Positions 1-8,692 of a stretch of DNA of 64,000 nucleotides are shown in pieces. Position 1 is the stretch's first letter; the number at the start of each line of letters is the position of its first letter. Under the pieces are notes generated by a model. It did no database searches. It saw only the letters and a program-made list of their open reading frames with translations, and was not told the origin of the DNA. A program made the position numbers and the translations under genes. Origin of the DNA: Pirellulaceae bacterium (GTDB lineage Bacteria > Planctomycetota > Planctomycetia > Pirellulales > Pirellulaceae); the NCBI GenBank assembly GCA_020852965.1, contig JADYZV010000028.1:1-64000 (forward strand), written 5' to 3'.

Positions 1-363
1 CAACGCGCGTCCTGTGTGCCAAGCCTTGTCACCTCTATCGATCGCGATACCATGATTGACGAACCAGGCTCGAATCGTGCACTTGGTTTTATTGATTCGC
101 CAGTCGAGCGTTTTGCGGTATTTGACTTTGCAACGCCGATCGAATTAGACTTTGCACGGCCAAATGATCACGCCTCTGCGGGCGACAAACCAGTCTTTAC
201 TTTTTTCATGGGTGTCACTCGGTAGGAAACTTCGAGCGCACAACGTTGACGAATTATGAAACGTGCCGAAACTGCCGATTCAGGCACACTTGCTAACAAA
301 CCTCTGCCGGCAACTCGATGATGTCCAAAGTTCATCGATGCAAATCTCACTTGGGCTCGAAGC
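1..363. other. No confident gene at left edge
   Basis: This stretch has only short open frames on both strands (up to 69 codons) with no recognisable motif, no good ribosome binding site and no conserved-looking composition. The first convincing start is at 364. The left end could hold the tail or regulatory region of a gene lying outside the window. Confidence 0.4.
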
Positions 364-810
364 ATGATTCCGGAATTTCGAGACGATGGCTATTTGCCCG
401 AAGGGTTACATCTCGCGACGGATGCCGATATTGCATTCCGGTTTGGTACGGCATCGACTATTGGTACGGCATCGACTAAACGACGTCGGCTCATACTTCG
501 CCTAAGACGATGGATTGAACTATCACGACTCATTCGAGCCAAGCGATTCTTTGTTGACGGCAGTTTCGTCGCTGACAAGAATGAACCAAACGATGTCGAT
601 GCTGTTGTGTGGCTGCCAGAAGACTTTGCGGACCGGATTCATCGTGGGGAAATTGAGGCGTTAGAACTTGAAACGATGTTGCTTACGCGTCGCCCTGAGG
701 AGATTTTTGCAGCGGAAGATCGACGTGATTGGGAAGAATGGTTAGAATTCTTTGGTCGAACCCGTGAATCTGACAAAAGACGAAAAGGGCTTGTGGAGGT
801 TGAATTATGA
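364..810 (+). CDS. DUF6932 family nucleotidyltransferase-like protein
   Basis: The 148-residue product opens with IPEFRDDGYLPEGLH, like members of the DUF6932 family (IPDFN..GLLPPGIH). A central VDGSFV, followed by KNEPNDVDAVVW, resembles the GSxV...DxD arrangement of nucleotidyltransferase folds, so an NTase-like fold is likely, but catalysis is not established for this family. The gene overlaps the next one by 4 bp (ATGA), the usual arrangement of a toxin-antitoxin pair, and two more such pairs follow within 2 kb. Residues about 27-38 are a perfect tandem duplication of six residues (see 443-478). The toxin role is inferred from context only. Confidence 0.72.
   Translation: MIPEFRDDGYLPEGLHLATDADIAFRFGTASTIGTASTKRRRLILRLRRWIELSRLIRAKRFFVDGSFVADKNEPNDVDAVVWLPEDFADRIHRGEIEALELETMLLTRRPEEIFAAEDRRDWEEWLEFFGRTRESDKRRKGLVEVEL
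443..478 (+). repeat. 18-bp perfect in-frame tandem duplication
   Basis: TTGGTACGGCATCGACTA occurs twice back to back at 443-460 and 461-478 within the DUF6932 gene. It adds six codons (IGTAST-type unit) without breaking the frame. It looks like a recent slippage or duplication event, because the copies are identical. Confidence 0.95.
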
Positions 811-1010
811 TAACGACGACTGCCGAATACGAAAGAGCGGAGATCGAACTGATTGATTTACAGAATCGTCTCGCCGAATTGCAGAAGGATCATCCGATTG
901 GTGAAAAAGGGTTCACGAAAGCTGGGATTCGAAAGTTAATTGCAAGGCTAAACGAAGAACTAGCTATCTATGAGGGTAGCGAAGAGGCACGGTCATCTCC
1001 CTCTAACTAG
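807..1010 (+). CDS. Small helical protein, probable partner of DUF6932 gene
   Basis: The 67-residue acidic product is predicted to be mostly helical: an N-terminal ITTTAEYERAEIELIDLQNRL stretch (split here: ITTTAEYERAE, then IELIDLQNRLAEL) and a second helix around IRKLIARLNEELAIYE. This resembles the N-terminal dimerising part of HigA-like antitoxins (I.TEaEYe.Al..ie.L) but no helix-turn-helix is present. The start overlaps the upstream stop by 4 bp, so translation is probably coupled. An antitoxin or chaperone-like role for the upstream protein is inferred; it could equally be an uncharacterised conserved small protein. Confidence 0.6.
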   Translation: MITTTAEYERAEIELIDLQNRLAELQKDHPIGEKGFTKAGIRKLIARLNEELAIYEGSEEARSSPSN

Positions 1011-1254
1011 CCCCAGAAACTCGACGAACAAAGAAATGCACGCGATTTGCGGATGGCGAGTTTCCTTGTCTCAAAGTCACTTGCCCGCAACCGCGTGATT
1101 TCCAACGTTCGTCGGCTTAGCCCATCTCCGATTATTGACGCGGCTTATCTCGGAAAGATTGCGATCTCTGGGCACCAGGCTCCAAGAATTTCGGTTGCCG
1201 AACGAATTTATCATAGCTATGCTAAATCATAGACCTTGTTCTTCTGGAACGGCA

Positions 1255-1482
1255 ATGTCGCAAGACGAGAATCGCTTTGGGAACATCATCGATGGAACGC
1301 TACTGGGCGCATTGTGCGGCGGGGGACTGGGCTTGGGCGCATGCATGTTCATATTTGACGAACCTCCGCTCTTCACTGGTGATACAATTCTGATTGGAGC
1401 AATTCTTGGCGGAGCACTTGGATACTTCCTTGGCGAAGGATTTATCGAATGGCTCAAGGAGAACTGGTGGTGGTTCTGGTAA
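1255..1482 (+). CDS. Small glycine-rich membrane protein
   Basis: A 75-residue product starting MSQDENRFGNIIDG has two hydrophobic segments with GxxxG-like glycine patterns (LLGALCGGGLGLGACMFIF and ILIGAILGGALGYFLGEGF), followed by a tryptophan-rich tail (ENWWWFW). It looks like a small inner-membrane protein with glycine-zipper helices. The open frame extends upstream to 1135, but the upstream residues are basic and unlike a membrane protein start, so ATG 1255 is preferred. No family is recognised. It lies between two toxin-antitoxin-like pairs and might be a small membrane toxin, but nothing shows that directly. Confidence 0.5.
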   Translation: MSQDENRFGNIIDGTLLGALCGGGLGLGACMFIFDEPPLFTGDTILIGAILGGALGYFLGEGFIEWLKENWWWFW

Positions 1483-1655
1483 ACTTAAGATATGACAAAT
1501 CTCAACGTCCGGAATTGTCCGGTCAAATGCGATTGAACGCCGACGAACAATACGGATACACCTCAGTCGCCGAGCTCGTCCGACTTACTAACTAATCAAT
1601 TCCGGGGACGAGGCTATCGCCGTCGTTCGTCCTTCAAAACGGAGACCCGATAGGA

Positions 1656-1850
1656 ATGACACTGAATCTCGAACTTGACGAACAACAGACGCAGCGCCTG
1701 CAGGAGGCAGCGCGTAGACTCAACGTCTCGGTACACGACCTTGCTAAGGCCGCAATCAATGACTTGATCGCAAAGCCGGGAAATGATTTCGAGCAGGCCG
1801 CTACACGTGTTCTCAAGAAGAACGCCGAGTTGTACAAGCGATTGGCCTGA
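1656..1850 (+). CDS. Antitoxin, ribbon-helix-helix type
   Basis: The 64-residue product begins MTLNLELDEQQTQRLQEAAR, with a short beta-strand then two helices (RLNVSVHDLAKAAINDLI), the pattern of ribbon-helix-helix DNA-binding antitoxins that bind the operator as dimers. The C-terminal part (NDFEQAATRVLKKNAELYKRLA) would wrap the toxin. Its stop codon shares one base with the toxin start at 1850, so expression is coupled. By analogy with Doc/Fic operons it should repress its own promoter in the region upstream of 1656; a GGAG at 1641-1644 and an AGG at 1652 could serve as ribosome binding site. Confidence 0.82.
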   Translation: MTLNLELDEQQTQRLQEAARRLNVSVHDLAKAAINDLIAKPGNDFEQAATRVLKKNAELYKRLA

Positions 1851-2239
1851 TGCGATTTCTGACGCTCGGGGAACTGATCGAATTGCACCGCCGCATTGTC
1901 AAGCAATCAGGTGGTGCCAATGGAATCCGCGATCTGGGGTTGGCTGAGTCTGCGCTCGCTCAGCCGCAGATGGCTTTTGGCGGCGTAGAGCTCTATCCGA
2001 CACTCGCCGAAAAAGCGGCAGCGTTGTGCTTCTCGTTGGTGATGAACCATCCCTTCGTCGACGGCAACAAACGGATCGGCCACGCAGCGATGGAAACGTT
2101 TCTCGTGATGAACGGGTTCGAAATAAATGCTGACGTAGATGATTCCGAGTCTATTATCCTACGACTTGCGGCAGGCGAGCTTGAACGCACACCGTTTACT
2201 GAATGGGTTGTCGAGCACGTGACGGACGTCGGAACGTGA
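1850..2239 (+). CDS. doc: Death-on-curing family (Doc/Fic) toxin
   Basis: The 129-residue protein carries the Fic-type catalytic motif HPFVDGNKR (residues about 65-73), with its histidine and the NKR anion-binding end intact. Doc-like features are the N-terminal TLGELIELHRRIV, the GGANGIRDLGLAESAL segment and the C-terminal LERTPFTEWVVEH. Doc phosphorylates EF-Tu and stops translation, while canonical Fic proteins AMPylate; the length and IRD.GLAESAL segment point to the Doc branch. The gene is coupled to the RHH antitoxin upstream. The motif has DGN where P1 Doc has a shorter HxFxxANK form, so substrate chemistry is not certain. Confidence 0.88.
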   Translation: MRFLTLGELIELHRRIVKQSGGANGIRDLGLAESALAQPQMAFGGVELYPTLAEKAAALCFSLVMNHPFVDGNKRIGHAAMETFLVMNGFEINADVDDSESIILRLAAGELERTPFTEWVVEHVTDVGT

Positions 2240-2561
2240 TATGGACGAACCTTGCCATGCAGGCGAGGACCGGTGGCGTGTCTACTTTGTTAACCTCATC
2301 ACATGCCGGTCCCACGTGATGGCCGGTGTTCTACCCGCTACTGTTCGTGGCTGCACTATTATTTGTTCTACCCGCTGCTGTTCGTGGCTGCACTATGGAC
2401 ACTAAAATACGGATGGACATTCACGGTCGAGTTTTGCCTGGAACTTTTCAGCTAACGCGAACGACTACGCTGCATGACGGATCGCTGTAGACCGACGCAG
2501 TTCGACTGTGACTTTGCTCGCGACCGCGCTTGAGTTACAATGTCTACGATAGGAGCACATT
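2240..2561. other. Intergenic region with a direct repeat
   Basis: About 320 bp without a convincing gene between Doc and HicB. It contains a direct repeat (2328-2359 and 2365-2396) and, near its right end, a purine-rich AGGAG at 2551-2555 serving hicB. The hicBA promoter and operator are expected in the last 100 bp but no clear -35/-10 pair can be named. Confidence 0.5.
2328..2396 (+). repeat. 32-bp direct repeat, one mismatch, 5-bp spacer
   Basis: Two copies of a 32-bp unit (beginning GTTCTACCCGCT and ending GGCTGCACTAT) lie at 2328-2359 and 2365-2396 with a period of 37 bp. They differ at one base (A versus G at unit position 13). No gene covers them; they could be remnants of a repeat element or an operator, and nothing else in the window matches them. 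Confidence 0.9.
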
Positions 2562-2780
2562 ATGAAACTTACGGCGGTATTTATGGCGGTACCTGAAGGG
2601 TACATCGGTTTCGTGGAAGAGCTGCCAGGTGCCAATACTCAAGGTGACACGCTGGAGGAGGCTCGACAGAACCTACATGAGGCGGTTCAAATGGTTCTCG
2701 ACGCAAATCGAGAGTTGTCGGCAAAGGCAATCGCTGGGCAAACTGTGTCGAGAGAGCCTTTTGATCTAGCTTCACCATGA
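2562..2780 (+). CDS. hicB: HicB family antitoxin
   Basis: The 72-residue product has the HicB core: an N-terminal strand (KLTAVFMAVPEGYIGFVEELPGA, broken here: KLTAVFMAVPEGY then IGFVEELPGANTQGDT) followed by the helix LEEARQNLHEAVQMVLDANRE. The GFVEELPGANTQGDTLEEA pattern is diagnostic. HicB antitoxins neutralise HicA and usually bind the operon promoter, although this short version lacks an obvious C-terminal DNA-binding domain. An AGGAG six bases upstream supports ATG 2562. Its stop overlaps hicA by 4 bp. Confidence 0.9.
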   Translation: MKLTAVFMAVPEGYIGFVEELPGANTQGDTLEEARQNLHEAVQMVLDANRELSAKAIAGQTVSREPFDLASP

Positions 2781-2962
2781 AGCGTCTAAATCTCGAACGA
2801 CATCTTCAGTCCAACGGTTGCGAGCTTCTGCGTGAAGGTGCCAAACACAGTCTCTACTTAAATCCCGCCAACAATCAGACAAGTGCGGTTCCACGTCACC
2901 GAGAAATCAACGATTTTTTGGTTCGCAAGATTTGCCGTGACCTTGGAATACCAGAGCCATGA
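2777..2962 (+). CDS. hicA: HicA family mRNA interferase toxin
   Basis: The 61-residue protein shows the HicA double-stranded-RNA-binding-like fold sequence: KRLNLERHLQSNGCELLREG, then the catalytic-type histidine in AKHSLYLNPANNQTSAVPRH, then EINDFLVRKICRDLGI. The GAKHSLY histidine corresponds to the residue needed for ribosome-independent mRNA cleavage in HicA. Start and upstream hicB stop overlap as ATGA. Order is antitoxin first, a common variant. Complete and apparently functional. Confidence 0.92.
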   Translation: MKRLNLERHLQSNGCELLREGAKHSLYLNPANNQTSAVPRHREINDFLVRKICRDLGIPEP

Positions 2963-3372
2963 TTGACGAAATCGGGTAGCCGCGCCATTGCTGACGGCAG
3001 CCCCCACACCACCTAGCATGCGGGTTCGCACTTGGCGATTCCGTGAAGAGAAGCCGACTCGTACCAGAGCCAGCTTTAATGACAGCAAGCCTTGTTGCGC
3101 GGGGCCACTTGTTGGTCATCGCGCAGCGCAGGGCGGGTGTGCGAGACATCCGCCAATACTTCTTGCGACTCACGGCGTGTTTGAGTACGCGCGCGACTTT
3201 TGAGCGCCCCGCGCTTCCCACCGGGGGGTTGTCGGTTTTTCTGCGAACTCGCTAGTTTTTTCTCAGAACTAAGATTTTCTCCGGAAAGATCTCTCTCGTT
3301 TCCCGCATTTAGTACCAGGAAGCCATCTGGGGTTCCCGTTACCCACGCTTTGTTTTGCCCAAGGGGATTCTC
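2963..3372. other. Intergenic region upstream of DUF1559 gene
   Basis: About 410 bp with overlapping short frames on both strands that look like noise. A GC-rich stretch near 3205-3230 (CCCC...CCGGGG) followed by a T run around 3236-3240 could form a weak terminator for hicBA. The right part should hold the promoter of the DUF1559 gene; no consensus promoter is evident. Confidence 0.4.
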
Positions 3373-4401
3373 ATGAAAACCTGGAACAAGCCAAGCAGAT
3401 CCGCGTTTACGCTGGTCGAGCTCCTAGTTGTCATCGCGATCATCGGCGTCTTAGTTGGACTTTTGTTGCCGGCCGTCCAGGCAGCGCGAGAAGCCGCCAG
3501 ACGCATGCAGTGCTCCAACAATCTCAAGCAGATTGGGCTGGCAACGCACAATTACGAGAATACCCACAGGCGTTTTCCAGCAGGCATGACTTGGGTGCGT
3601 TTTGGCGGAACTACCGATGCCTCGGGTACCGGTTTCATCGCTCTGCTGGACTTTCTGGAGCAGAGCAACGCCGCCAGTTTGATCAACAAGAATGTGCCCT
3701 GGTATCTACAGACGAGTACGGCGGTGACGATCGTCGAGCCGGGTTATCTTTGCCCTTCCGATTCGGCCGAATCAATTCATTTGTATCCATTTATCACCCC
3801 GTTTTCGATCCCATCAGGCGACCGGTATGCGACTTGTTCCTACGCCTACAGTGTGGGCTATCACGATGGACTGGGCTATACGCCACAGTACACGGCGCGG
3901 CCGGTGACGCCTGCTTCGGGGATCGCCGCCATTAACTATTGGCCGAAGCTCGCGGATATCGCCGACGGGACCAGCAATACGTTTATCGTCGGCGAGGCCG
4001 CCTCGGGTAAGCAGATGTGCAGCGGTATCGGCTGCACCACTCCGCTATCGAGCAGTGTTGGCGAAAACCAATCCTACCTTGGTTGGTTGGTCGGTGGGAC
4101 TAATCCGTCGTCGTTCTATGCGGGGGGCTTCCGCTACAGTGGATCGATGGCCAGCACCGTAGAAAAGCTCAACAAACTCTACGTGACCGATTCGTTACAT
4201 GACGAGAGCCAAGCCCATAACTTCAAGATGAGCAGCGAAGGTGGCCCACATCGTTGCACCAATTTTCGCAGCTTTCATTCTGGCGGTGCGAACTTCGCCT
4301 TTGGCGACGGCAGCGTTCAGTACCTGAGCGACAACATCGACATGGCCATTTACCAGGCATTATCCACCATCCAAGGCGGTGAGGTGGTCACGCTGCCGTA
4401 G
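3373..4401 (+). CDS. DUF1559 domain protein with prepilin-type N-terminus
   Basis: The 342-residue product starts [27 protein letters not shown], here read as a basic leader, the FTLVELLV prepilin cleavage region and a hydrophobic helix. After it comes [20 protein letters not shown], then [14 protein letters not shown], the signature of the large planctomycete DUF1559 family. The C-terminal [19 protein letters not shown] is the H-X9-DG motif of the same family. These proteins are thought to be exported pseudopilin-like surface proteins; the function is unknown. ATG 3373 is chosen because it gives the standard prepilin leader. It stands alone, before the kinase gene. Confidence 0.93.
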   Translation: MKTWNKPSRSAFTLVELLVVIAIIGVLVGLLLPAVQAAREAARRMQCSNNLKQIGLATHNYENTHRRFPAGMTWVRFGGTTDASGTGFIALLDFLEQSNAASLINKNVPWYLQTSTAVTIVEPGYLCPSDSAESIHLYPFITPFSIPSGDRYATCSYAYSVGYHDGLGYTPQYTARPVTPASGIAAINYWPKLADIADGTSNTFIVGEAASGKQMCSGIGCTTPLSSSVGENQSYLGWLVGGTNPSSFYAGGFRYSGSMASTVEKLNKLYVTDSLHDESQAHNFKMSSEGGPHRCTNFRSFHSGGANFAFGDGSVQYLSDNIDMAIYQALSTIQGGEVVTLP

Positions 4402-4653
4402 CGCATCATTGGGTTGCCAAAGGCAGCCGACACGGCAACAGCGTCCCACGGTGCAACCAACGGTCAGCGTATCCAAGATCTTGTAAAGCAATTAAGGAAC
4501 CGGAGTTTGAATGGCTAGAAATGGTGGTGCCTTGCTAGCTTGCCAAACTTTCGCTCCGGCCAGGCAAGCTGGCAGGGGGCGGAAACGGTTACAGGGCATA
4601 GTGTTGCGGCACAAGGTGGCGCTGTCCAGCAAAAGACACCCGGAGAACCAACC

Positions 4654-7600
4654 ATGCAAGACGAGCTAACCGAAACGAGCACACGGGAATTCCACGACAG
4701 ATCGCCGCGCGACACACGAATCGCCGGTCGGTACGAAGTGCGTGAGAAACTCGGATCCGGGGGTATGGCCACGGTTTATCTAGCCCACGACCACAAGAAC
4801 GCGGTCGACGTGGCGATCAAATTCATGAAATCCGATTTGGGCGGTTCAGCTCGTCGTCGGTTCTTTCGCGAATTCAACACGATCGCTGGTATTCAACACC
4901 CCTGCTGCTTAAAAGTCTACGAGATCGGCGAAACGCACGATGCTCCCTACTTCACCATGGAGCTGCACCCAGGCCAAACGGTGACCAGCGTGCTAGGTGA
5001 CCCACCGGAGGTCGTCGCCCCCATGCTGGTCGATCTGACGCTGGCCGTTGACTACATTCATTCGCAGGGGGTCGTGCATCGCGACCTCAAGCCTTCCAAT
5101 GTTATGGTCCGGCGCAGCGGTGATCCATCCCAAGGTCGGCTCTCCTGCAAGCTTGCGGATTTTGGACTGGCCAAGTTCTATCAACTCGACTCTTCTCTAA
5201 CGATCGAACGAGGCGTGGTGGGGACTCCGGCCTATTGCGCTCCGGAACAGATCGATGGAAACGAGATCGACCACCGCGTCGATTTGTATGCGGTCGGCAT
5301 CCTGGCCTTTGAGCTGCTCTCCGGCGGGCGACATCCCTTCGCCGAGGCCCGTAGCCAAGGTATGCACGCGCTGCTACACGCGCAATTGTCCACTGTGGCT
5401 TCGAAGTTGCGTGACATCAATCCGAATATCTCCGCAGCGGTTAGCGATGTGGTCGAATCCTATTTGGCCAAAGAACCGGACTTACGCCCCAGCTCGGCGT
5501 TGCCTCTCCGTCGGGTACTTTGCGAGGAGTACGGGATCACAGTCGACGCCCGGCTGGACGAAATGAGCTCCCCTGCGGAAGTCATGCTCAACGCGGTCGG
5601 CTTCGTGTGCCGTGAGCGTGAGTTGCACCAGGTGGACCACTTCTTCGAGCAGCTCAAACCTTGCAAGACGCGTTCGGTGCAAGATGCGCGAGATGCCAAA
5701 ACACTGCTGCTGTTTACCGGTGAACCTGGCACGGGCAAAACCAGCACAATGCAAGAAGCCGTTCGCCGGGCGGTAGGATTGAGCTTTCAAGTCTACGAGG
5801 GACGCTGTTTCGATGGTAGCACCTCTTCCTTCTCACCGGTCATCGAGATCGTGCGTCAGATCTTTACCAATTTAGCGCGATCTCAACGGAGCGTTGAAGA
5901 GAGCACTTTGTTGGCAGACTATCAAGCTAGTCAAAGCGATCTGCAGCGGATGGGGGATATCCTACATGACTACCGCGCGGAATTGCTGCTGATAGCACCC
6001 GAGCTGCGGCGTTGGATTCCAGGAGACGGACATGCCCCCGCCTTTAAGAACGATCCCGAGTATATCTTTCGGGCGCTGGCCACCATGTTTATAGAGCTCA
6101 GTCAGGTGGCTTCGCTGTGCTTGTGTTTCGATGATATTCAGTGGGCCGACAACTCGACGCTTACCTTCCTGCATCACTTGGCCGCAGCCATCCGTCAGGA
6201 TCGACAAGATGTGGACCGTGCCAAGACGCGGCCCATCGCCCTGATGTGTACTGGACGAAGTGGCTATGCATCGCTCAACGCATTTCGCGAGCGAATGGAG
6301 ACACTGGTCGACGAGATCGAGCTCAGGCCGCTCAACGTGGACGAAACCCGCGAATTGCTCGGATTGCGACTGGGGTGCCTGCCCAGCTCGATTGTCGATG
6401 AATTGACCCAAGCTATTGACTCGCTGTGCCAGGGAAATCCGTTTTTTGTATCCGAGACCATCCGGGAATGGCATACCCGCGGTATGGTCGTTCGCACCAC
6501 CGACGGCTGGCAACGCGTTCACAGCACCATCGATGAAGAATCGTCGTTGCCCAGTACGGTCCGCAGCGCGCTGCGAATGCGGATCAATGAGCTATCTGAG
6601 TCCGCCCAGTTGCTGGTGCCTGCTGCGGCTGCCATCGGTCGCATCGTCGATCTGGATCTATTGGCTGCCGTCGTTTCAGAGTTGGACGAAAACAAGTTGC
6701 TCGACGCGGTGGACGAGCTGCTCAAAAAGCGTGTATTTGTCGAGTCGAATTCGGCCAGCCGCGTGGCTTTCGCACACGACCTGCTGCGCGAGACGGTCCA
6801 AGCTGATTTGAGCGCCAGTCGCCGCCGGGCACTGCATCGCCAAATCGCCCGCGTGCTCGAAGAACGGCAAGCGGCATCGGGCAAGCAGGTTCCACCGGCA
6901 ATACTGGCTAGACACTTTCTGGCTGGTGAGATGACGCAACAAGCGTTTTTCTACTTGTTGGACGCGGCGGAAAACGCCAATCGTGTTTACGCCTACGGTG
7001 ACGCGATGGAGTATCTCGAACAAGCGGAAGCCAATCAGCCTGATGAGCTTGCCAAGCCGGCGCAATTCCGCCGTCTTTCACTCCTTTCCGAAGCGGCCTG
7101 GCGAACGCAACAGCTAACGAGAGCCAAAGAGGCTGCACAGCAGGCCTTGCAGATCGCAGACAGTCCCCTCGATCTGGCTACGATGCATCGCAAGCTGGGG
7201 ACTTTCCAGTGCATGCAGGGAGATGATCGCGGCGCGGCGGTCCACTTTGACAAAGCTCTAGAAACGCTAGGTATCCACCGATCCAAGTGGCTGCCGCTTC
7301 AATTGGCTTCGATCAATTTCAGCTTGGCTGCTTTTCACCTGATTCCCCGACCGATCTTGCGTGTCATCAACAGGACGCGCGGTCGCGAAGATCGACAAGG
7401 GCTGGCGTGTGAGACGATGTATGAATTCACGCACGGCGTCGTAACCTACGACGTCGTGGCCTATACCGACATTTGCGCTCGCAATGTCCGTTATTCCAAG
7501 GCCATGGATAGCGATGCGGCGAAAGCGGTGGCATACGCGAAATACGGTCTGAACCTGGGCTTCGCAGGATTTAACGCTCGTTTCGGACTACCTTCGTTCG

Positions 7601-8577
7601 GGAAAAGGTCCCTCTCGGTGAGGTACAGTGAGATGGGGGTTGAACATGCGCATCGAGACAGTCGACCCGAGTTGCAAGCATGCTGCGAAACTTCGCTAGG
7701 ATTTACCCTCTACTGCGCTGGCGAGTTGTCTCGCGCGGAAGCAGTGCTGTGGAACGCGGAAAAAACGCTGCGTCGCTGTCGAGGACTTCATGCGAGTTAT
7801 TGTTATCACGCTCTACGCCACACCTATTCCGTGGTCGGTAACGTAGCCAAGGTGCTCGAAACGGCTGAAAGTGAACGCGAAGTTTCCGCTTCCTTCAACT
7901 ACACAGAGCCCGTCGGCTGGGCATACTTCGGGCTGACGCACGGATATTCTTTGGCTGGTCGAATCGACGAGGCGATGGCGGCCGTCGATGAGTCCATTCG
8001 GTTGCTCAGCACGAACGATTCCACCATCTGCGCGATTGCCTACATGGAAAAAGGCTTCGCTCTTATGCAGGATTCTCGTTACGCCGAGGCGGTGCGGTAC
8101 TTTCTCGATGCTTATGATCTGATGAAGAAACGCTGGTGTTTCTTTGAGGTCATGATGCCGACATTCCCGCGTTTGGTCGAAGCTCTCCTAGGTGCCAATT
8201 GGCATCTGGGGCGGGACGCAACCGACTGCGAATGGCGCAAGGCCAAAAAGTATGTTCGCCATGCCAGGTTCTTTAGTTTATCGTTTCCCAACATTCGCCC
8301 ACATACTTGGCGCTCGATGGGGCGATTGAACACCGCGCTCGGCAAACCGGTCAAGGCCCGCAAGTGTTTCGAACGCGCTATTGTGGCTGCTGAGACGATT
8401 GGTGCCCGCTACGATCGCGCCCGAGCATTGATTGATTTGTCCGTTGTCTCGCCCGAATTGGCCGACCGAAAAGCAGAGGGCTGGAGCGAGCTCGATTCCC
8501 TTGGAGCAACGATCCCCCAAGCGGAAATCGAGTACGCCGCCCTCCCGCCCGTCAGCAACTCTGGAGCGCGAGTATGA
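4654..8577 (+). CDS. Ser/Thr protein kinase with STAND-like ATPase and TPR-like region
   Basis: A 1307-residue protein. The kinase domain lies at about residues 28-300: glycine loop GSGGMATVY (34-42), HRDLKPSN catalytic loop near 142, DFG near 169, GTPAYCAPEQ activation end. A second nucleotide-binding domain follows, with Walker A GEPGTGKTS near 356 and Walker B LCLCFDDIQWAD near 489, as in AAA16/STAND ATPases of large PknB-like regulators. From about 750 to the end are helical TPR-like repeats. All kinase residues are intact, so it is probably active and cytoplasmic; no membrane helix was seen. GGAGA seven bases upstream supports ATG 4654 over an upstream TTG at 4540. The input signal and targets are unknown. 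Confidence 0.9.
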   Translation: MQDELTETSTREFHDRSPRDTRIAGRYEVREKLGSGGMATVYLAHDHKNAVDVAIKFMKSDLGGSARRRFFREFNTIAGIQHPCCLKVYEIGETHDAPYFTMELHPGQTVTSVLGDPPEVVAPMLVDLTLAVDYIHSQGVVHRDLKPSNVMVRRSGDPSQGRLSCKLADFGLAKFYQLDSSLTIERGVVGTPAYCAPEQIDGNEIDHRVDLYAVGILAFELLSGGRHPFAEARSQGMHALLHAQLSTVASKLRDINPNISAAVSDVVESYLAKEPDLRPSSALPLRRVLCEEYGITVDARLDEMSSPAEVMLNAVGFVCRERELHQVDHFFEQLKPCKTRSVQDARDAKTLLLFTGEPGTGKTSTMQEAVRRAVGLSFQVYEGRCFDGSTSSFSPVIEIVRQIFTNLARSQRSVEESTLLADYQASQSDLQRMGDILHDYRAELLLIAPELRRWIPGDGHAPAFKNDPEYIFRALATMFIELSQVASLCLCFDDIQWADNSTLTFLHHLAAAIRQDRQDVDRAKTRPIALMCTGRSGYASLNAFRERMETLVDEIELRPLNVDETRELLGLRLGCLPSSIVDELTQAIDSLCQGNPFFVSETIREWHTRGMVVRTTDGWQRVHSTIDEESSLPSTVRSALRMRINELSESAQLLVPAAAAIGRIVDLDLLAAVVSELDENKLLDAVDELLKKRVFVESNSASRVAFAHDLLRETVQADLSASRRRALHRQIARVLEERQAASGKQVPPAILARHFLAGEMTQQAFFYLLDAAENANRVYAYGDAMEYLEQAEANQPDELAKPAQFRRLSLLSEAAWRTQQLTRAKEAAQQALQIADSPLDLATMHRKLGTFQCMQGDDRGAAVHFDKALETLGIHRSKWLPLQLASINFSLAAFHLIPRPILRVINRTRGREDRQGLACETMYEFTHGVVTYDVVAYTDICARNVRYSKAMDSDAAKAVAYAKYGLNLGFAGFNARFGLPSFGKRSLSVRYSEMGVEHAHRDSRPELQACCETSLGFTLYCAGELSRAEAVLWNAEKTLRRCRGLHASYCYHALRHTYSVVGNVAKVLETAESEREVSASFNYTEPVGWAYFGLTHGYSLAGRIDEAMAAVDESIRLLSTNDSTICAIAYMEKGFALMQDSRYAEAVRYFLDAYDLMKKRWCFFEVMMPTFPRLVEALLGANWHLGRDATDCEWRKAKKYVRHARFFSLSFPNIRPHTWRSMGRLNTALGKPVKARKCFERAIVAAETIGARYDRARALIDLSVVSPELADRKAEGWSELDSLGATIPQAEIEYAALPPVSNSGARV

Positions 8578-8692
8578 ACACCACCTCGTCACACGAGTCA
8601 CAGAAATTAGCATCATGCAGCGCGTGATGAGCGCAGAAGCCTAGCTGTCTCCCCTTCCCTGTTTCCCTGTTTCTAGCAAGAAAGACTCTTCC

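Noticed and set aside
16..225. 69-codon open frame at the left edge
   Set aside because: No family motif, no ribosome binding site, and the composition looks random; could be the end of something outside but cannot be supported.
1047..1232. 61-codon open frame
   Set aside because: Overlaps the frame of the glycine-rich protein, contains no recognisable motif and has no Shine-Dalgarno.
2907..3255. Overlapping short frames on both strands after hicA
   Set aside because: Three mutually exclusive frames with low-complexity basic residues; typical of non-coding GC-rich DNA.
5962..6522. 186-codon antisense frame within the kinase-ATPase gene
   Set aside because: Shadow of the long, well-supported plus-strand gene; the codon pattern follows that gene's third positions.
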